From positions 1 to 64,000 of the forward strand of contig NZ_VATA01000040.1 of the NCBI RefSeq assembly GCF_005870025.1: 64,000 nt of DNA. Direction: 5' to 3'. This DNA is from Poseidonocella sp. HB161398. GTDB lineage: Bacteria > Pseudomonadota > Alphaproteobacteria > Rhodobacterales > Rhodobacteraceae. Position numbers and translations under genes: made by a program. This document shows positions 18,051 through 26,969 of this stretch, piece by piece (within the stretch, counting starts at the first letter, position 1; every line of letters begins with the position of its first letter). Below the pieces are notes generated by a model, which worked only from the letters and a program-made list of their open reading frames with translations, did no database searches and was not told the DNA's origin.

Positions 18051-19700
18051 TTGAGTACGGATGACAAGCGCGGGCGGCAGGACGAGACCGCCGACGGCAA
18101 GGCAACCGAAAAGGACGTCGCGGACACCCCGCGCGATGTCGAGGATGCCGAGATCGTCTCAGAGACCCCTCCCGGGGATGGAACGGAAGAGAGCGGCGCC
18201 TCCAGCGTCCAGGCCGAGCCGGACATGACCAAGGAAGAGGCGGATGCCGCGGTCGAGGAGCCTGTCCTCGACGCGCAGGAGACCCCGGCGGATGCGCCGG
18301 AAGAGCCGGCTGCCGAGGCTGCCGCCGACGCGCCCGCGGAAGAGCCCGCGGAAGAGAGAGCGCCCGTCTGGGAGGAACCGGCTCCGGAAGAGCCGGCCGC
18401 GGAAGGGCCTGCCGCGCCCGCCGCGGCGCCTGCTCCGGCCGCGGCCGAGAGCGGCCGCCATGGCGGCGGCGTCTTCTCGACGATCTTCGGCGGCGTCCTG
18501 GCGGCGCTGGTCGGCTTCGGCGCGGCGCAGTTCGTCAAGGTCGACTGGCTGTCGATGACCGGCGTCGGCAAGGACCCGGTCGCGGTCGAGCTCGAGGCGC
18601 TGAAGACCCGGCTGGACGAGCTGGAAACCGAGAATAGCAGCTCCGTCGAAACCGCCGTGGGCAATGTCACCGGCGGCATCGAGGGCCTGGTCGGCGATGT
18701 TTCGGGCCAGATGGAATCGCTCTCGGGCGAGCTTTCCTCGCTTCAGGACGTGGTCCATGGCGATCTCGAGGATGTCACCACGCTCCTGTCCTCGGCGCAG
18801 TCGCAGATGGAGACGGTGGCGACCTCGCTGACCAATGTCGACACGCGGATGGGCAGCTTCGGCGAACGGCTGGGCGGGCTCGACGAGCGCCTGGCCGAGG
18901 TCGACCAACGGCTGGTCGCGGTCGAGAAGCGCCCGCTGGTGGAAAGCTCCGACACGGCCAAGGCGGCCTTCGACAGCTACGAGCGCCAGCTCGAGGAGCT
19001 GCGCACGATGCTGGCCAGCCAGCGCGAGGATGCCGGCAAGCTCGAGGACCGGCTGACCGACATCTCCGCCGCCTCCGCGGCCGAGCTGACCGCGATGCAG
19101 GAAGAGGCGCAGAAGGATCTGGCCTCGGCCCAGGATGCGGCCGCCGCGCAGGTCGCCGCCGCCGAGGAGCGCGCCCGCGCCGCCGAGGCCGCGGCCGAGG
19201 AGCGCGCCAACCAGGCGGTCGCCGAAGCGGCGCTGGCCCAGGTGGTCGCGGCACTCAACGCCGGCATCCCCTACGAGACCGCGCTGCCTGCGCTGCAGGA
19301 AGTGACCGAGGTCCCGGCGGTGATCCTCGACAATGGCGCGACGGGCATCCCGACGGTGCTCGAGCTGCAGGAAAGCTTCACCCCGGCCGCCCGCGAGGCG
19401 CTGGAGGAATCGCTGACCTCGACCATGACCGACGATCCGGCCGACCGCTTCATGGCCTTCCTGCGCACCCAGACCGGCGTGCGCTCGCTGGAGGCGCGCG
19501 AGGGCGACGATCCGGACGCGGTGCTGTCGCGGATGACGGTCGCCGTCGAGGAGGGCGATCTGGCCGCCGCGCTGGCCGAGTTCGACGCGCTGCCCGCAGA
19601 CGGGCAGGCCGAGCTCAGCGGATGGGCGGACCAGGCGCGCGCCCGCGTGGATGCCGATGCCGCCCTGCCCGGTCTGGCCGCGGCCGTGAACACGAACTGA
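18051..19700 (+). CDS. Mitofilin/Mic60-like inner-membrane protein (COG4223 type)
   Basis: This is a 549-residue protein with a long acidic Pro/Ala/Glu-rich N-terminal tail (about residues 1-135), one transmembrane helix (about 140-162, IFGGVLAALVGFGAAQFV), a long coiled coil (about 175-420) and a C-terminal mitofilin-type domain. It is the alphaproteobacterial relative of Mic60, thought to organise the inner (or intracytoplasmic) membrane and contact the outer membrane. It starts at TTG 18051, supported by GGGAGAGGA at the right distance; no ATG start fits. It is placed between hemD and hemY, as usual in the family. Confidence 0.85.
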   Translation: MSTDDKRGRQDETADGKATEKDVADTPRDVEDAEIVSETPPGDGTEESGASSVQAEPDMTKEEADAAVEEPVLDAQETPADAPEEPAAEAAADAPAEEPAEERAPVWEEPAPEEPAAEGPAAPAAAPAPAAAESGRHGGGVFSTIFGGVLAALVGFGAAQFVKVDWLSMTGVGKDPVAVELEALKTRLDELETENSSSVETAVGNVTGGIEGLVGDVSGQMESLSGELSSLQDVVHGDLEDVTTLLSSAQSQMETVATSLTNVDTRMGSFGERLGGLDERLAEVDQRLVAVEKRPLVESSDTAKAAFDSYERQLEELRTMLASQREDAGKLEDRLTDISAASAAELTAMQEEAQKDLASAQDAAAAQVAAAEERARAAEAAAEERANQAVAEAALAQVVAALNAGIPYETALPALQEVTEVPAVILDNGATGIPTVLELQESFTPAAREALEESLTSTMTDDPADRFMAFLRTQTGVRSLEAREGDDPDAVLSRMTVAVEEGDLAAALAEFDALPADGQAELSGWADQARARVDADAALPGLAAAVNTN

Positions 19701-19710
19701 GGACGAGATC

Positions 19711-21168
19711 ATGCTCTGGACCCTTATCAAGATTCTTGTCTTCGTCGCGGTCGTCGTCGCGCTGGAATACGCGATCACCATCATCGCGGGCTCGGGCGAG
19801 AACCTGACCGTGATCTTCGGCGGCTACGAGGTCACGCTCGGCCCGCTCCAGGCCGTGGTCGCGGCGCTGCTGCTCTTCGTGGCGGTGTGGATCGTGATGC
19901 GGCTGGTCGGGCTGCTGGTCGCGCTCCTGCGCTTCATCGCCGGCGACAAGACCGCGTTCACGCGCTGGTTCTACCGCTACCGCGAGAAGCGCGGCAACCA
20001 GCTGCTCAGCGAGGGCATGCTGGCGCTCGCCTCGGGCGACAGCAAGCTGGCGCTGCGCAAGGCGCAGAAGGCCGACGGCAAGCTGGCCAACGAGGAGGCC
20101 GCGGTTCTGCTGGCAGCGCAGGCGGCCGAGCAGATGGGCGACAACGCGATGGCGATGGAAAGCTACAAGAAGCTCCTGTCGAACGACAAGACGCGCTTCG
20201 TGGCGATCCGCGGGCTGATGCGGCAGAAGCTGGGCGAGGGCGACGAGGCCACCGCGCGCAAGCTGGCCGAGAACGCGCTGAAGCTGCAGCCTGCGCATTC
20301 CGAGACCGCCGACCAGCTGTTCCTCATGCAGACGCATGAGAAGGACTGGTCCGGCGCACGGGCGACGCTGGGGCTGAAGCGCAAGTACCACACTGCGCCG
20401 AAGGACCTGGCCAAGCGCCGCGACGGGCTGCTGGCACTCTGCCAGTCCTACGACCTGCGCCGGGCCGGCAAGCTCGAGGATGCGCGCAAGGCGGCGCTGG
20501 ACGCGGCGAGGGAGCTGCCGAATTTCGCCCCCGCCGTGGTCGAGGGCGCCAAGGCGCAGGTGGAGATGGGCTCGGGCGCCAAGGCGGCGCAGCTGATCCG
20601 CACCGCCTGGGCGGCAGAGCCGCACCCGTCGCTTGCCGCGGCCTATGCCGCGATCGATCCGCAGGAGACGCCGGAGAAGCGGCTGAAGCGCTTCGGCGAC
20701 CTGGTGAAGAAGGATCCGCAGCATCCCGAGGCCCGCATGCTGATGGCCGAACTGAACATCGCCGCCGAGCATTTCCCCGAGGCGCGCCGCACCCTGGGCG
20801 ATCTGGTCGAGACCGATCCGACCGCGCGGGTGATGACGCTGATGGCGGCGATCGAGCGCGGCGAGGGCGGCTCCGACACGGCGGTGAAGGCCTGGCTCGC
20901 CAAGGCGGTCACGGCGCCGCGCGGCAATGCCTGGGTCTGCGAGGTCGAGGGCGCGGTCTATGCCGAATGGCAGCCGGTCTGCGATGTCTGCGGCAGCTTC
21001 GACACGCTGAGCTGGAAGCCGGCGCCGGCCTCCGAGGTGATGCCGGAGGTCTCCGCGGGCATGCTGCCGCTGATCGTCGGCGCGCTCGAGGACAAGGGCC
21101 CGGCGGCATCGCCGGAAGAGGCCGAGACCGTAGAGGGCTCTGCCGAAGAATCGACCGTCAAAGCGTAA
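19711..21168 (+). CDS. HemY-like protein, tetratricopeptide, haem-cluster associated
   Basis: The 485-residue inner-membrane protein has two N-terminal transmembrane helices (about residues 5-25 and 42-68) and then a helical-repeat region reaching to ~400, the 'HemY N-terminal domain' architecture. Despite the name it is not protoporphyrinogen oxidase; its role in haem synthesis is only suggested by conserved position after hemD. The C-terminal ~80 residues include a short Cys-x2-Cys (CDVCGS) preceded by another Cys, possibly a metal site, and a low-complexity acidic tail. A 9-bp hairpin follows the stop. Confidence 0.85.
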   Translation: MLWTLIKILVFVAVVVALEYAITIIAGSGENLTVIFGGYEVTLGPLQAVVAALLLFVAVWIVMRLVGLLVALLRFIAGDKTAFTRWFYRYREKRGNQLLSEGMLALASGDSKLALRKAQKADGKLANEEAAVLLAAQAAEQMGDNAMAMESYKKLLSNDKTRFVAIRGLMRQKLGEGDEATARKLAENALKLQPAHSETADQLFLMQTHEKDWSGARATLGLKRKYHTAPKDLAKRRDGLLALCQSYDLRRAGKLEDARKAALDAARELPNFAPAVVEGAKAQVEMGSGAKAAQLIRTAWAAEPHPSLAAAYAAIDPQETPEKRLKRFGDLVKKDPQHPEARMLMAELNIAAEHFPEARRTLGDLVETDPTARVMTLMAAIERGEGGSDTAVKAWLAKAVTAPRGNAWVCEVEGAVYAEWQPVCDVCGSFDTLSWKPAPASEVMPEVSAGMLPLIVGALEDKGPAASPEEAETVEGSAEESTVKA

Positions 21169-21180
21169 TTTCGGTCTTTC

Positions 21181-21206
21181 GCTGGTAGCAGGGATTTGCT
21201 ACCAGC
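21181..21206 (+). terminator. Hairpin downstream of hemY-like gene
   Basis: A nine-base-pair perfect inverted repeat GCTGGTAGC/GCTACCAGC has an 8-base loop and begins 13 bp after the HemY stop codon, before the tRNA-Thr gene. There is no T tract, so termination may be weak or Rho-assisted. Confidence 0.5.
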
Positions 21207-21233
21207 CGCTCCACGGTGCTTCGCGGCACCGGC

Positions 21234-21309
21234 GCCGCAGTAGCTCAGCTGGTAGAGCACGTCATTCGTAATGATGGGGTCGGGGGTTCGAGTCCCTTCT
21301 GCGGCACCA
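21234..21309 (+). tRNA. tRNA-Thr (anticodon CGU)
   Basis: The acceptor stem GCCGCAG pairs with CTGCGGC. The D-arm consensus TAGCTCAGCTGGTAGAGC is present, the anticodon loop reads TTCGTAA (CGT, DNA) within a CAT/ATG-type stem, the T-loop is TTCGAGT, and CCA is encoded at 21307-21309. At 76 nt it decodes ACG. Confidence 0.96.
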
Positions 21310-21855
21310 CTTCTCTCCCCGGAAAACCGCATCCCGACGGGCCGCCTGCAGGCTCGGGCGAAGATGGCATCCTCCGGTCCGATATCCCAGTAGATCTCCG
21401 CCGGCGACTGCGGGACGTCCAGCGCGATGCCCCGGGCCTCCTCGAGGCAGGCGCGCCCGATCCAGATCTGGCGGACGCGATCCGGCGGAATCCAGTCTTC
21501 CCGGAAATCCAGCTCCCGCATGCCGGTGACGCCGAGGGCCGAGAGGTCGATCACGTCGGCATCGTCCTCGAATCTGTCGATGATGATGGAGCGGAGCCCG
21601 CGCCCCCGGGACGAACAGACCGGATACCGGCCCGGCCTCGATGGTCGCGTTCCGCCCGACACGGACCGTGCCGTCCCCGTCCTGCACCCCGACGCCATCG
21701 GCATGGGGCACGTCATTCCCGTCGCGCACGTGGATGGACTCCCGGTCCGGCCCGCGGCCGACGACATCGTCGCCGTCATGGTCCTAGATAGTGTCATTCC
21801 CCGCGAGGCCGTCGATCGCATTGGCGCGGCCCGGCCCGGCGAGGAGGGCACCGCC
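21310..21855 (-). pseudogene. Remnant of an RTX-type (haemolysin-like calcium-binding) protein gene, 3' part
   Basis: On the minus strand, reading from 21855 down, translation gives RTX-like glycine/aspartate repeats ([13 protein letters not shown]). An in-frame TAG at 21784-21786 follows, then more of the same frame (DGDDVVGRG...[10 protein letters not shown]...DGDGTVRVG). A shift of frame near 21590 leads to the typical C-terminal RTX motif [16 protein letters not shown] in another frame. That second frame has no stop of its own before running through the tRNA-Thr complement. No start, no secretion signal and no complete repeat domain remain, so this is a dead 3' fragment. It explains the otherwise empty interval between the two tRNAs. 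Confidence 0.7.
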
Positions 21856-22148
21856 CTCGGTCGGCCGTGGCCTCATCGGGTACGGCTGCGATGGGCGGGG
21901 CGAGGACCTCCTCGCGGGGCAGGTGCGCGAAGCTGGGGGCAGCGGCGCATGCCGTGGCAGGTCCTCCCGGGCATGCGTCCCGCCTCCGGGAAGGGCAGGG
22001 CTGCGGGCCGGAGGGGGCTCAGGGCTCCATGCAAGCGCGGCCATGCGACTCTATTAGTGCGAATGTGCTTGGCGGGATGGCACAGCCCGCGAGGGAGGTC
22101 CCGGGCAGAGGTCCGGCGCATCTTAACCAGAATCCGCGCTGACGGGCC

Positions 22149-22177
22149 TTGCCTCCGCTTTTCGCTTCTTCTATGTC
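22149..22177 (+). promoter_or_regulatory. Promoter of tRNA-Gly
   Basis: TTGCCT (22149-22154) and TATGTC (22172-22177) are spaced by 17 bp, ending 11 bp before the tRNA 5' end. This is a good sigma-70-like arrangement at the expected distance. Confidence 0.5.
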
Positions 22178-22188
22178 TCCGGAACGGC

Positions 22189-22262
22189 GCGGGTATGGTG
22201 AAATGGTATCACACGAGCCTTCCAAGCTCTTGGTGTCGGTTCGATTCCGACTACCCGCTCCA
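22189..22262 (+). tRNA. tRNA-Gly (anticodon UCC)
   Basis: The acceptor GCGGGTA pairs with TACCCGC. The D-arm is GGTGAAATGGTATCAC, the anticodon loop CTTCCAA gives TCC, the T-loop TTCGATT sits in a GTCGG/CCGAC stem, and CCA is encoded at 22260-22262. It is 74 nt long and decodes GGA/GGG. Confidence 0.96.
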
Positions 22263-22354
22263 GGATTTCCCCCGCGACGCTTTCCCCGATGACCGCCTGC
22301 CGGGCGGCGCCCGCCCCAGAGGGCGCGGAAAACGCCCCACGGGCCAGAGAAGCC

Positions 22355-22383
22355 TTGTCATCTTGCCGTCATCCGCGTATAGG
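22355..22383 (+). promoter_or_regulatory. Promoter of the rpmC ribosomal-protein operon
   Basis: TTGTCA (22355-22360), a 17-bp spacer and TATAGG (22378-22383) lie 85 bp upstream of rpmC. This is the best promoter-like sequence in the region and fits an operon that starts at rpmC rather than continuing from rplP. Confidence 0.55.
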
Positions 22384-22467
22384 GGCCGCTCATTCACCGA
22401 CTCCACCGGAATCAGAGTGACCTCGACCGCAGGGGGCTCTCCGGTGATTGTGCAAAGGAAAAGGGCG

Positions 22468-22677
22468 ATGAACGCCAAGGAACTTCGCGAGAAGACCCCG
22501 GACCAGCTGCGTGACCAGCTGGCCGATCTGAAGAAAGAGGCCTTCAACCTCCGCTTTCAGGCAGCCACGAACCAGATGGAAAACACCGCACGGATCCGCC
22601 AGGTCCGCCGCGATGTCGCCCGTGTCAAAACTGTCCTGAACCAGAAGGCAGCCGCAGCTGCCCAGCCGGAGGCCTGA
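22468..22677 (+). CDS. rpmC: 50S ribosomal protein L29
   Basis: The 69-residue protein begins [18 protein letters not shown] and contains the conserved [32 protein letters not shown] core. It sits at the peptide exit tunnel of the large subunit. It is the first gene of the ribosomal block in this window: none of the S10-operon genes that normally precede it (rpsJ to rplP) lies upstream; a tRNA and pseudogene do. AAAGGAAAAGGGCG provides the ribosome site. It is followed by rpsQ after 4 bp. Confidence 0.97.
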   Translation: MNAKELREKTPDQLRDQLADLKKEAFNLRFQAATNQMENTARIRQVRRDVARVKTVLNQKAAAAAQPEA

Positions 22678-22681
22678 GTCC

Positions 22682-22915
22682 ATGCCCAAACGCATCCTGC
22701 AAGGTGTCGTCACCAGCGCCGCGAACGAGCAGACCGTCACCGTTTCGGTCGAGCGCCGCTTCAAGCACCCGGTTCTGCAGAAGACCATCCGTAAGTCCAA
22801 GAAGTACCGGGCTCACGACGAGCAGAACGCCTACAAGGCTGGTGACAAGGTCCGCATCATCGAATGCGCGCCGAAGTCGAAGACGAAGCGCTGGGAAGTG
22901 CACGGCACCTGGTAA
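22682..22915 (+). CDS. rpsQ: 30S ribosomal protein S17
   Basis: The 77-residue protein binds 16S rRNA early in small-subunit assembly. The OB-fold signature is clear ([22 protein letters not shown]...[12 protein letters not shown]...[19 protein letters not shown]). It is tightly linked to rpmC, then followed by an unusually long 98-bp space before rplN that contains a promoter-like sequence and a perfect palindrome. Confidence 0.97.
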   Translation: MPKRILQGVVTSAANEQTVTVSVERRFKHPVLQKTIRKSKKYRAHDEQNAYKAGDKVRIIECAPKSKTKRWEVHGTW

Positions 22916-22931
22916 GGCGCCACGCTTTCAG

Positions 22932-22965
22932 TTGACTGGATACGACGGGCGGAATATTCCGCCCG
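22932..22965 (+). promoter_or_regulatory. Internal promoter overlapping a 20-bp perfect palindrome, upstream of rplN
   Basis: TTGACT (22932-22937) and TATTCC (22955-22960) are spaced 17 bp apart. The -10 lies inside the palindrome CGGGCGGAATATTCCGCCCG (22946-22965). The overlap suggests either a regulated internal promoter or an RNA hairpin in the rpsQ-rplN spacer. Confidence 0.45.
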
Positions 22966-23013
22966 AACTATTCGAAACCCTGGGACCCGTTCCCAAAGGT
23001 CGGGAGACTAACC

Positions 23014-23382
23014 ATGATCCAGATGCAGACCAATCTGGATGTCGCTGACAACTCCGGCGCCCGCCGGGTTCAGTGCATCAAGGTCCTCGGCGGCTCGAAG
23101 CGGAAATACGCTTCCGTGGGCGACATCATCGTCGTCTCGGTTAAGGAAGCCATTCCGCGGGGCCGCGTGAAGAAGGGCGACGTTCGCAAAGCCGTCGTCG
23201 TCCGGACCGCAAAGGAAGTTCGCCGCGAAGATGGCACCGCCATCCGCTTTGACCGCAACGCTGCCGTCATCCTGAACAACAACGGCGAGCCGGTCGGCAC
23301 CCGTATTTTCGGGCCGGTCGTCCGCGAGCTGCGCGCCAAGAACTTCATGAAGATCATTTCGCTGGCGCCGGAGGTGCTCTGA
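23014..23382 (+). CDS. rplN: 50S ribosomal protein L14
   Basis: A 122-residue protein with the invariant [28 protein letters not shown] start, the [22 protein letters not shown] stretch and the C-terminal [21 protein letters not shown]. It contacts L19 and helix 14 of 16S rRNA at the subunit interface. GGGAGACTAACC precedes the ATG. A single base separates it from rplX. Confidence 0.98.
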   Translation: MIQMQTNLDVADNSGARRVQCIKVLGGSKRKYASVGDIIVVSVKEAIPRGRVKKGDVRKAVVVRTAKEVRREDGTAIRFDRNAAVILNNNGEPVGTRIFGPVVRELRAKNFMKIISLAPEVL

Positions 23383-23383
23383 G

Positions 23384-23689
23384 ATGGCTGCTAAGCTGAA
23401 AAAAGGCGACAAGGTCGTCGTCCTTGCCGGCAAGGACAAGGGCAAGCAGGGCGAGATCCAGTCCGTGAACCCGTCGGCAGGCAAGGCCGTGGTCGAAGGC
23501 GTGAACGTCGCCATCCGCCACACCAAGCAGACCCAGCAGTCCCAGGGCGGCCGCATCCCCAAGGCGATGCCGATCGACCTGTCGAACCTCGCGCTGCTCG
23601 ACTCGAACGGCAAGGCGACCCGCGTCGGCTTCCGCGAGGAAGACGGCAAGAAGGTCCGTTTCGCCAAGACCACCGGGGAGACCGTCTGA
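23384..23689 (+). CDS. rplX: 50S ribosomal protein L24
   Basis: This is a 101-residue assembly initiator of the large subunit. It opens with a KOW motif ([21 protein letters not shown]) and continues with [20 protein letters not shown] and the family-typical HPS-like NLAL segment. The stop overlaps the rplE start by one base (TGATG), so rplX and rplE are coupled. Confidence 0.98.
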   Translation: MAAKLKKGDKVVVLAGKDKGKQGEIQSVNPSAGKAVVEGVNVAIRHTKQTQQSQGGRIPKAMPIDLSNLALLDSNGKATRVGFREEDGKKVRFAKTTGETV

Positions 23690-24249
23690 TGCTCGACGTG
23701 ACCGATTACACCCCGCGCCTCAAGGCCCTGTACCGCAACGAAATCCGCAGCAAGCTGCAGGAAGAGTTCGGCTACAAGAACGTCATGATGATCCCGCGTC
23801 TGGACAAGATCGTCCTGAACATGGGCGTCGGCGAAGCCGTCAACGACACCAAGAAGGTGAAGTCGGCAGCCGAAGATCTGACGGCGATTGCCGGCCAGAA
23901 GGCAGTCATCACCAAGGCGAAGAAGTCGATCGCAGGCTTCCGCGTCCGTGAAGGCATGCCGCTGGGCACCAAGGTGACGCTGCGCGGCGACCGGATGTAC
24001 GAATTCCTCGATCGCCTGATCACGATCGCCATGCCCCGCATCCGCGACTTCCGCGGCGTGCCTGGCAAGTCCTTCGACGGCCGCGGCAACTACGCCACCG
24101 GCCTGAAGGAACACATCGTTTTCCCGGAAATCGAATTCGACAAGGTCGACGCGGTCCGCGGGATGGACATCATCATCTGCACCACCGCGTCCACGGATGC
24201 AGAAGCCAAGGCGCTGTTGAAAGCTTTCAACATGCCGTTCAACAGCTAA
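23689..24249 (+). CDS. rplE: 50S ribosomal protein L5
   Basis: The 186-residue 5S-rRNA-binding protein of the central protuberance shows [18 protein letters not shown] near residue 36, [25 protein letters not shown] and the [20 protein letters not shown] motif. Standard length. Coupled to rplX; followed by rpsN after 16 bp. Confidence 0.98.
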   Translation: MLDVTDYTPRLKALYRNEIRSKLQEEFGYKNVMMIPRLDKIVLNMGVGEAVNDTKKVKSAAEDLTAIAGQKAVITKAKKSIAGFRVREGMPLGTKVTLRGDRMYEFLDRLITIAMPRIRDFRGVPGKSFDGRGNYATGLKEHIVFPEIEFDKVDAVRGMDIIICTTASTDAEAKALLKAFNMPFNS

Positions 24250-24265
24250 GGCGAGGATCTAGGAC

Positions 24266-24571
24266 ATGGCAAAAAAATCCATGATCGAACGCGAGAAGAA
24301 GCGGGAGCGCCTGGTCGAGCAGTATGCCGCCAAGCGCGAAGCTCTCAAAGCGATCGCGAATGACGAGAACCTTCCGATGGAAGAGCGCTTCAAGGCCCGC
24401 CTGAAACTGGCGAAGCTGCCGCGCAACTCCTCGGCAACCCGGCTGCACAACCGCTGCCAGCTCACCGGGCGTCCGCACGCCTACTACCGCAAGCTCAAGG
24501 TCAGCCGGATCATGCTCCGCGACCTCGGTTCCGCAGGCCAGATCCCTGGTCTCGTGAAGTCCAGCTGGTAA
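24266..24571 (+). CDS. rpsN: 30S ribosomal protein S14
   Basis: At 101 residues this is the zinc-free long form: no CxxC pairs are present, and the core reads [26 protein letters not shown] with the [22 protein letters not shown] end. It binds the head of the small subunit. Having only the zinc-independent form at this site matches alphaproteobacteria. Confidence 0.98.
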   Translation: MAKKSMIEREKKRERLVEQYAAKREALKAIANDENLPMEERFKARLKLAKLPRNSSATRLHNRCQLTGRPHAYYRKLKVSRIMLRDLGSAGQIPGLVKSSW

Positions 24572-24584
24572 GGGAGGTATACAC

Positions 24585-24977
24585 ATGAACGATCCTCTCG
24601 GCGATATGCTCACCCGCATCCGCAACGCCCAGCTGCGTCGCAAGTCGACCGTCGTCACCCCGGCGTCGAAGCTGCGCGCATGGGTTCTCGACGTGCTGGC
24701 CGACGAAGGCTACATCCGCGGCTACGAAGCCACGACGGGCGAAGATGGCCACCCGGCCCTCAAGATCAGCCTGAAGTACTTCGAAGGCACTCCGGTCATC
24801 CGCGAGCTGAAGCGCGTCTCCACCCCCGGCCGCCGCGTCTACGCCGGCGCCACCGAGCTCCCGCAGGTCCGTCAAGGCCTGGGCGTCTCCATCGTCTCCA
24901 CCCCGAAAGGCGTGATGACCGATGCGAATGCCCGCCAGGCCAATGTCGGCGGCGAAGTGCTCTGCACAGTGTTCTAA
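24585..24977 (+). CDS. rpsH: 30S ribosomal protein S8
   Basis: A 130-residue protein that binds helix 21 of 16S rRNA and, in many bacteria, represses the spc operon by binding its mRNA. The N-terminal [21 protein letters not shown] and C-terminal [33 protein letters not shown] are unmistakable. Ribosome site GGGAGGTATACAC. Confidence 0.98.
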   Translation: MNDPLGDMLTRIRNAQLRRKSTVVTPASKLRAWVLDVLADEGYIRGYEATTGEDGHPALKISLKYFEGTPVIRELKRVSTPGRRVYAGATELPQVRQGLGVSIVSTPKGVMTDANARQANVGGEVLCTVF

Positions 24978-24988
24978 GGAGGGCAGAA

Positions 24989-25522
24989 ATGTCTCGTATC
25001 GGCAAGAAACCGGTCGCCCTTCCTTCGGGCGTGACCGCAGACATCAAGGGCCAGACGGTCGAAGTGAAGGGTCCGAAAGGCACCCGCTCCTTCACCGCGA
25101 CGGACCTCGTGTCTCTCGAACTGGAAGACGGCGCCGTCAAGGTGACCCCGGTCAACAAGACCAAGGTTGCCCGGCAGCAGTGGGGCATGACCCGCACCAT
25201 GGTGGCGAACCTCGTCACCGGCGTGTCGGACGGCTTCAAGAAAGAGCTGGAAATCCAGGGCGTCGGCTACCGTGCGCAGATCCAGGGCAACACCCTGAAG
25301 CTGGCACTCGGCTATTCGCATGACGTGAACTTCGATGTTCCGGCAGGCATCACCGTGACCTGCCCGAAACAGACGGAGATCATCGTCGAAGGCATCGACC
25401 AGCAGCTGGTCGGCCAGGTTGCAGCAAACATTCGCGAGTGGCGCGGTCCCGAGCCCTACAAGGGCAAGGGCATCCGCTACAAGGGCGAGTTCATCTTCCG
25501 CAAGGAAGGCAAGAAGAAGTAA
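24989..25522 (+). CDS. rplF: 50S ribosomal protein L6
   Basis: The 177-residue protein is made of two repeated domains; it starts [15 protein letters not shown] and has the conserved LQGVGYRAQ-type motif ([13 protein letters not shown]) and the [25 protein letters not shown] end that contacts the sarcin-ricin loop region. AAGGAGGG lies 5 bases before ATG 24989. Confidence 0.98.
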   Translation: MSRIGKKPVALPSGVTADIKGQTVEVKGPKGTRSFTATDLVSLELEDGAVKVTPVNKTKVARQQWGMTRTMVANLVTGVSDGFKKELEIQGVGYRAQIQGNTLKLALGYSHDVNFDVPAGITVTCPKQTEIIVEGIDQQLVGQVAANIREWRGPEPYKGKGIRYKGEFIFRKEGKKK

Positions 25523-25533
25523 GGACGGGCAAC

Positions 25534-25893
25534 ATGGCCAACAGCAAACGAGAGCTGTTCCTGAAGCGCCGGTTGCGCGTTCGGAACAAACTGCGGAAAA
25601 TGGCAAACGGGCGCGCGCGCCTGTCGGTCTTCCGTTCGAACAAGAACATCAGCGTCCAGCTGATCGACGACGTCCAGGGCATCACCCTGGCCTCCGCCTC
25701 GACCCTCGAGAAGGATCTTGGTCTGGCAGGCAAGAACAACGTCGAAGCCGCAGCCAAGGTCGGCGCCCTGATTGCAGAGCGTGCCAAGGCGAAGGGCGTG
25801 GAAGAGTGCTACTTCGATCGTGGCGCCTTCCTGTTCCACGGCAAGGTGAAGGCTCTGGCCGACGCCGCGCGTGAAGGCGGTCTGAAGTTCTGA
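25534..25893 (+). CDS. rplR: 50S ribosomal protein L18
   Basis: The 119-residue 5S-rRNA-binding protein shows [42 protein letters not shown] and the [26 protein letters not shown] tail. After the stop there is a 145-bp spacer holding two strong hairpins before rpsE, an atypical gap for the spc operon. Confidence 0.97.
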   Translation: MANSKRELFLKRRLRVRNKLRKMANGRARLSVFRSNKNISVQLIDDVQGITLASASTLEKDLGLAGKNNVEAAAKVGALIAERAKAKGVEECYFDRGAFLFHGKVKALADAAREGGLKF

Positions 25894-25895
25894 TC

Positions 25896-25956
25896 GCGCG
25901 CCCTTCGGGGCGTGCTTTCGGTCAAGACCCGTGCAGGCAGCGCCCCGGCGCTGCCT
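25896..25956 (+). terminator. Two hairpins in the rplR-rpsE spacer, possible attenuator or mRNA-processing site
   Basis: The first stem (25896-25915) closes on a TTCG tetraloop and is followed by TTTCGG. The second (25935-25956) is a perfect 9-bp stem AGGCAGCGC/GCGCTGCCT. Either could attenuate transcription or protect mRNA 3' ends inside the spc operon. No T tract follows the second. Confidence 0.45.
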
Positions 25957-26038
25957 CGATGATCCGGGAGCCGGGACCTGTTCCGCTCACCTGGATTGGA
26001 CTCATCGGCGCCTGGCGCCAGATACAAGGAACTGTCTC

Positions 26039-26596
26039 ATGGCAGAACGTGACAACCGCCGCGGCCGCGACCGCGACGAGACTCCGGAATTCGCGGATCG
26101 CCTGGTTGCGATCAATCGCGTTTCCAAGACCGTGAAGGGCGGCAAGCGCTTCGGCTTTGCAGCTCTCGTGGTCGTTGGCGACCAGAAGGGCCGTGTCGGC
26201 TTCGGCAAGGGCAAGGCGAAAGAGGTCCCCGAGGCCATTCGCAAGGCCACCGAGCAGGCAAAGCGCCAGATGATCCGCGTGCCGCTGCGCGAAGGCCGCA
26301 CGCTGCACCACGACATCGAAGGCCGTCACGGCGCAGGCCGTGTCATCATGCGCACCGCGCCGCACGGGACCGGGATCATCGCCGGTGGTCCGATGCGCGC
26401 CGTGTTCGAGATGCTGGGCATCCACGACGTGGTCGCAAAGTCGACCGGTTCGCAGAACCCGTACAACATGATCCGCGCAACCCTGAACGGCCTTGGCCGC
26501 GTGGCTAGCCCGCGCCAGGTGGCTCAGCGCCGCGGCAAGAAGGTCGCCGACATCCTCCCCAAGAAGGATGAAGCGCCGGCCGAAGCTGACGCATAA
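26039..26596 (+). CDS. rpsE: 30S ribosomal protein S5
   Basis: A 185-residue protein important for decoding fidelity and mRNA helicase activity. The central [46 protein letters not shown] and [29 protein letters not shown] motifs are all present. ATG 26039 with AAGGA 7-8 bases upstream is the natural start; the acidic first 20 residues are usual for alphaproteobacteria. Confidence 0.98.
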   Translation: MAERDNRRGRDRDETPEFADRLVAINRVSKTVKGGKRFGFAALVVVGDQKGRVGFGKGKAKEVPEAIRKATEQAKRQMIRVPLREGRTLHHDIEGRHGAGRVIMRTAPHGTGIIAGGPMRAVFEMLGIHDVVAKSTGSQNPYNMIRATLNGLGRVASPRQVAQRRGKKVADILPKKDEAPAEADA

Positions 26597-26607
26597 GGAG
26601 CGGACCC

Positions 26608-26796
26608 ATGGCGAAAACCATCGTTGTCAAGCAGATCGGTTCCCCGATCCGCCGCCCGGAAGTCCAGCGCAAGACGCTGATCGGCCTGGGCCTCAACAAG
26701 ATGCACAAGACCCGCGAGCTGGAGGACACCCCCTCCGTGCGCGGCATGATCAACAAGATCCCGCATCTCGTCGAGATCGTCGAAGAGCGCGGCTGA
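26608..26796 (+). CDS. rpmD: 50S ribosomal protein L30
   Basis: At 62 residues it has [30 protein letters not shown] and the short C-terminal [14 protein letters not shown] typical of L30. In most bacteria rplO follows at once; here a strong hairpin ends the unit 23 bp later and rplO comes 3.5 kb further on. Confidence 0.97.
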   Translation: MAKTIVVKQIGSPIRRPEVQRKTLIGLGLNKMHKTRELEDTPSVRGMINKIPHLVEIVEERG

Positions 26797-26818
26797 GCCG
26801 CACTCGGATGAAGTTTCG

Positions 26819-26858
26819 GAACGCCCCGGCCCTGGTTGCCGGGGCGTTCTGCATTTGC
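26819..26858 (+). terminator. Terminator after rpmD
   Basis: A perfect 12-bp stem (26819-26830 with 26838-26849, GAACGCCCCGGC/GCCGGGGCGTTC) has a 7-base loop and is followed by TGCATTT. It divides the ribosomal block into separate transcription units. Confidence 0.7.
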
Positions 26859-26969
26859 GGGCTGGCCGGGGAACCCGGGCCGCCCGGACCGCGTTCGGCC
26901 GTGGCAGGCCAGGACCGGCCCGGACCCGCCAGGGAGCAGGACGCTCCGGCATATAGAGGCAAGCAGCAT

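Noticed and set aside
20958-21851. Minus-strand open frame of about 300 residues containing GTRTPDPIITNDVLYQLSYCG
   Set aside because: That segment is the translation of the complement of tRNA-Thr, a familiar artefact. Only the RTX-like part beyond the tRNA is meaningful, and it is a remnant.
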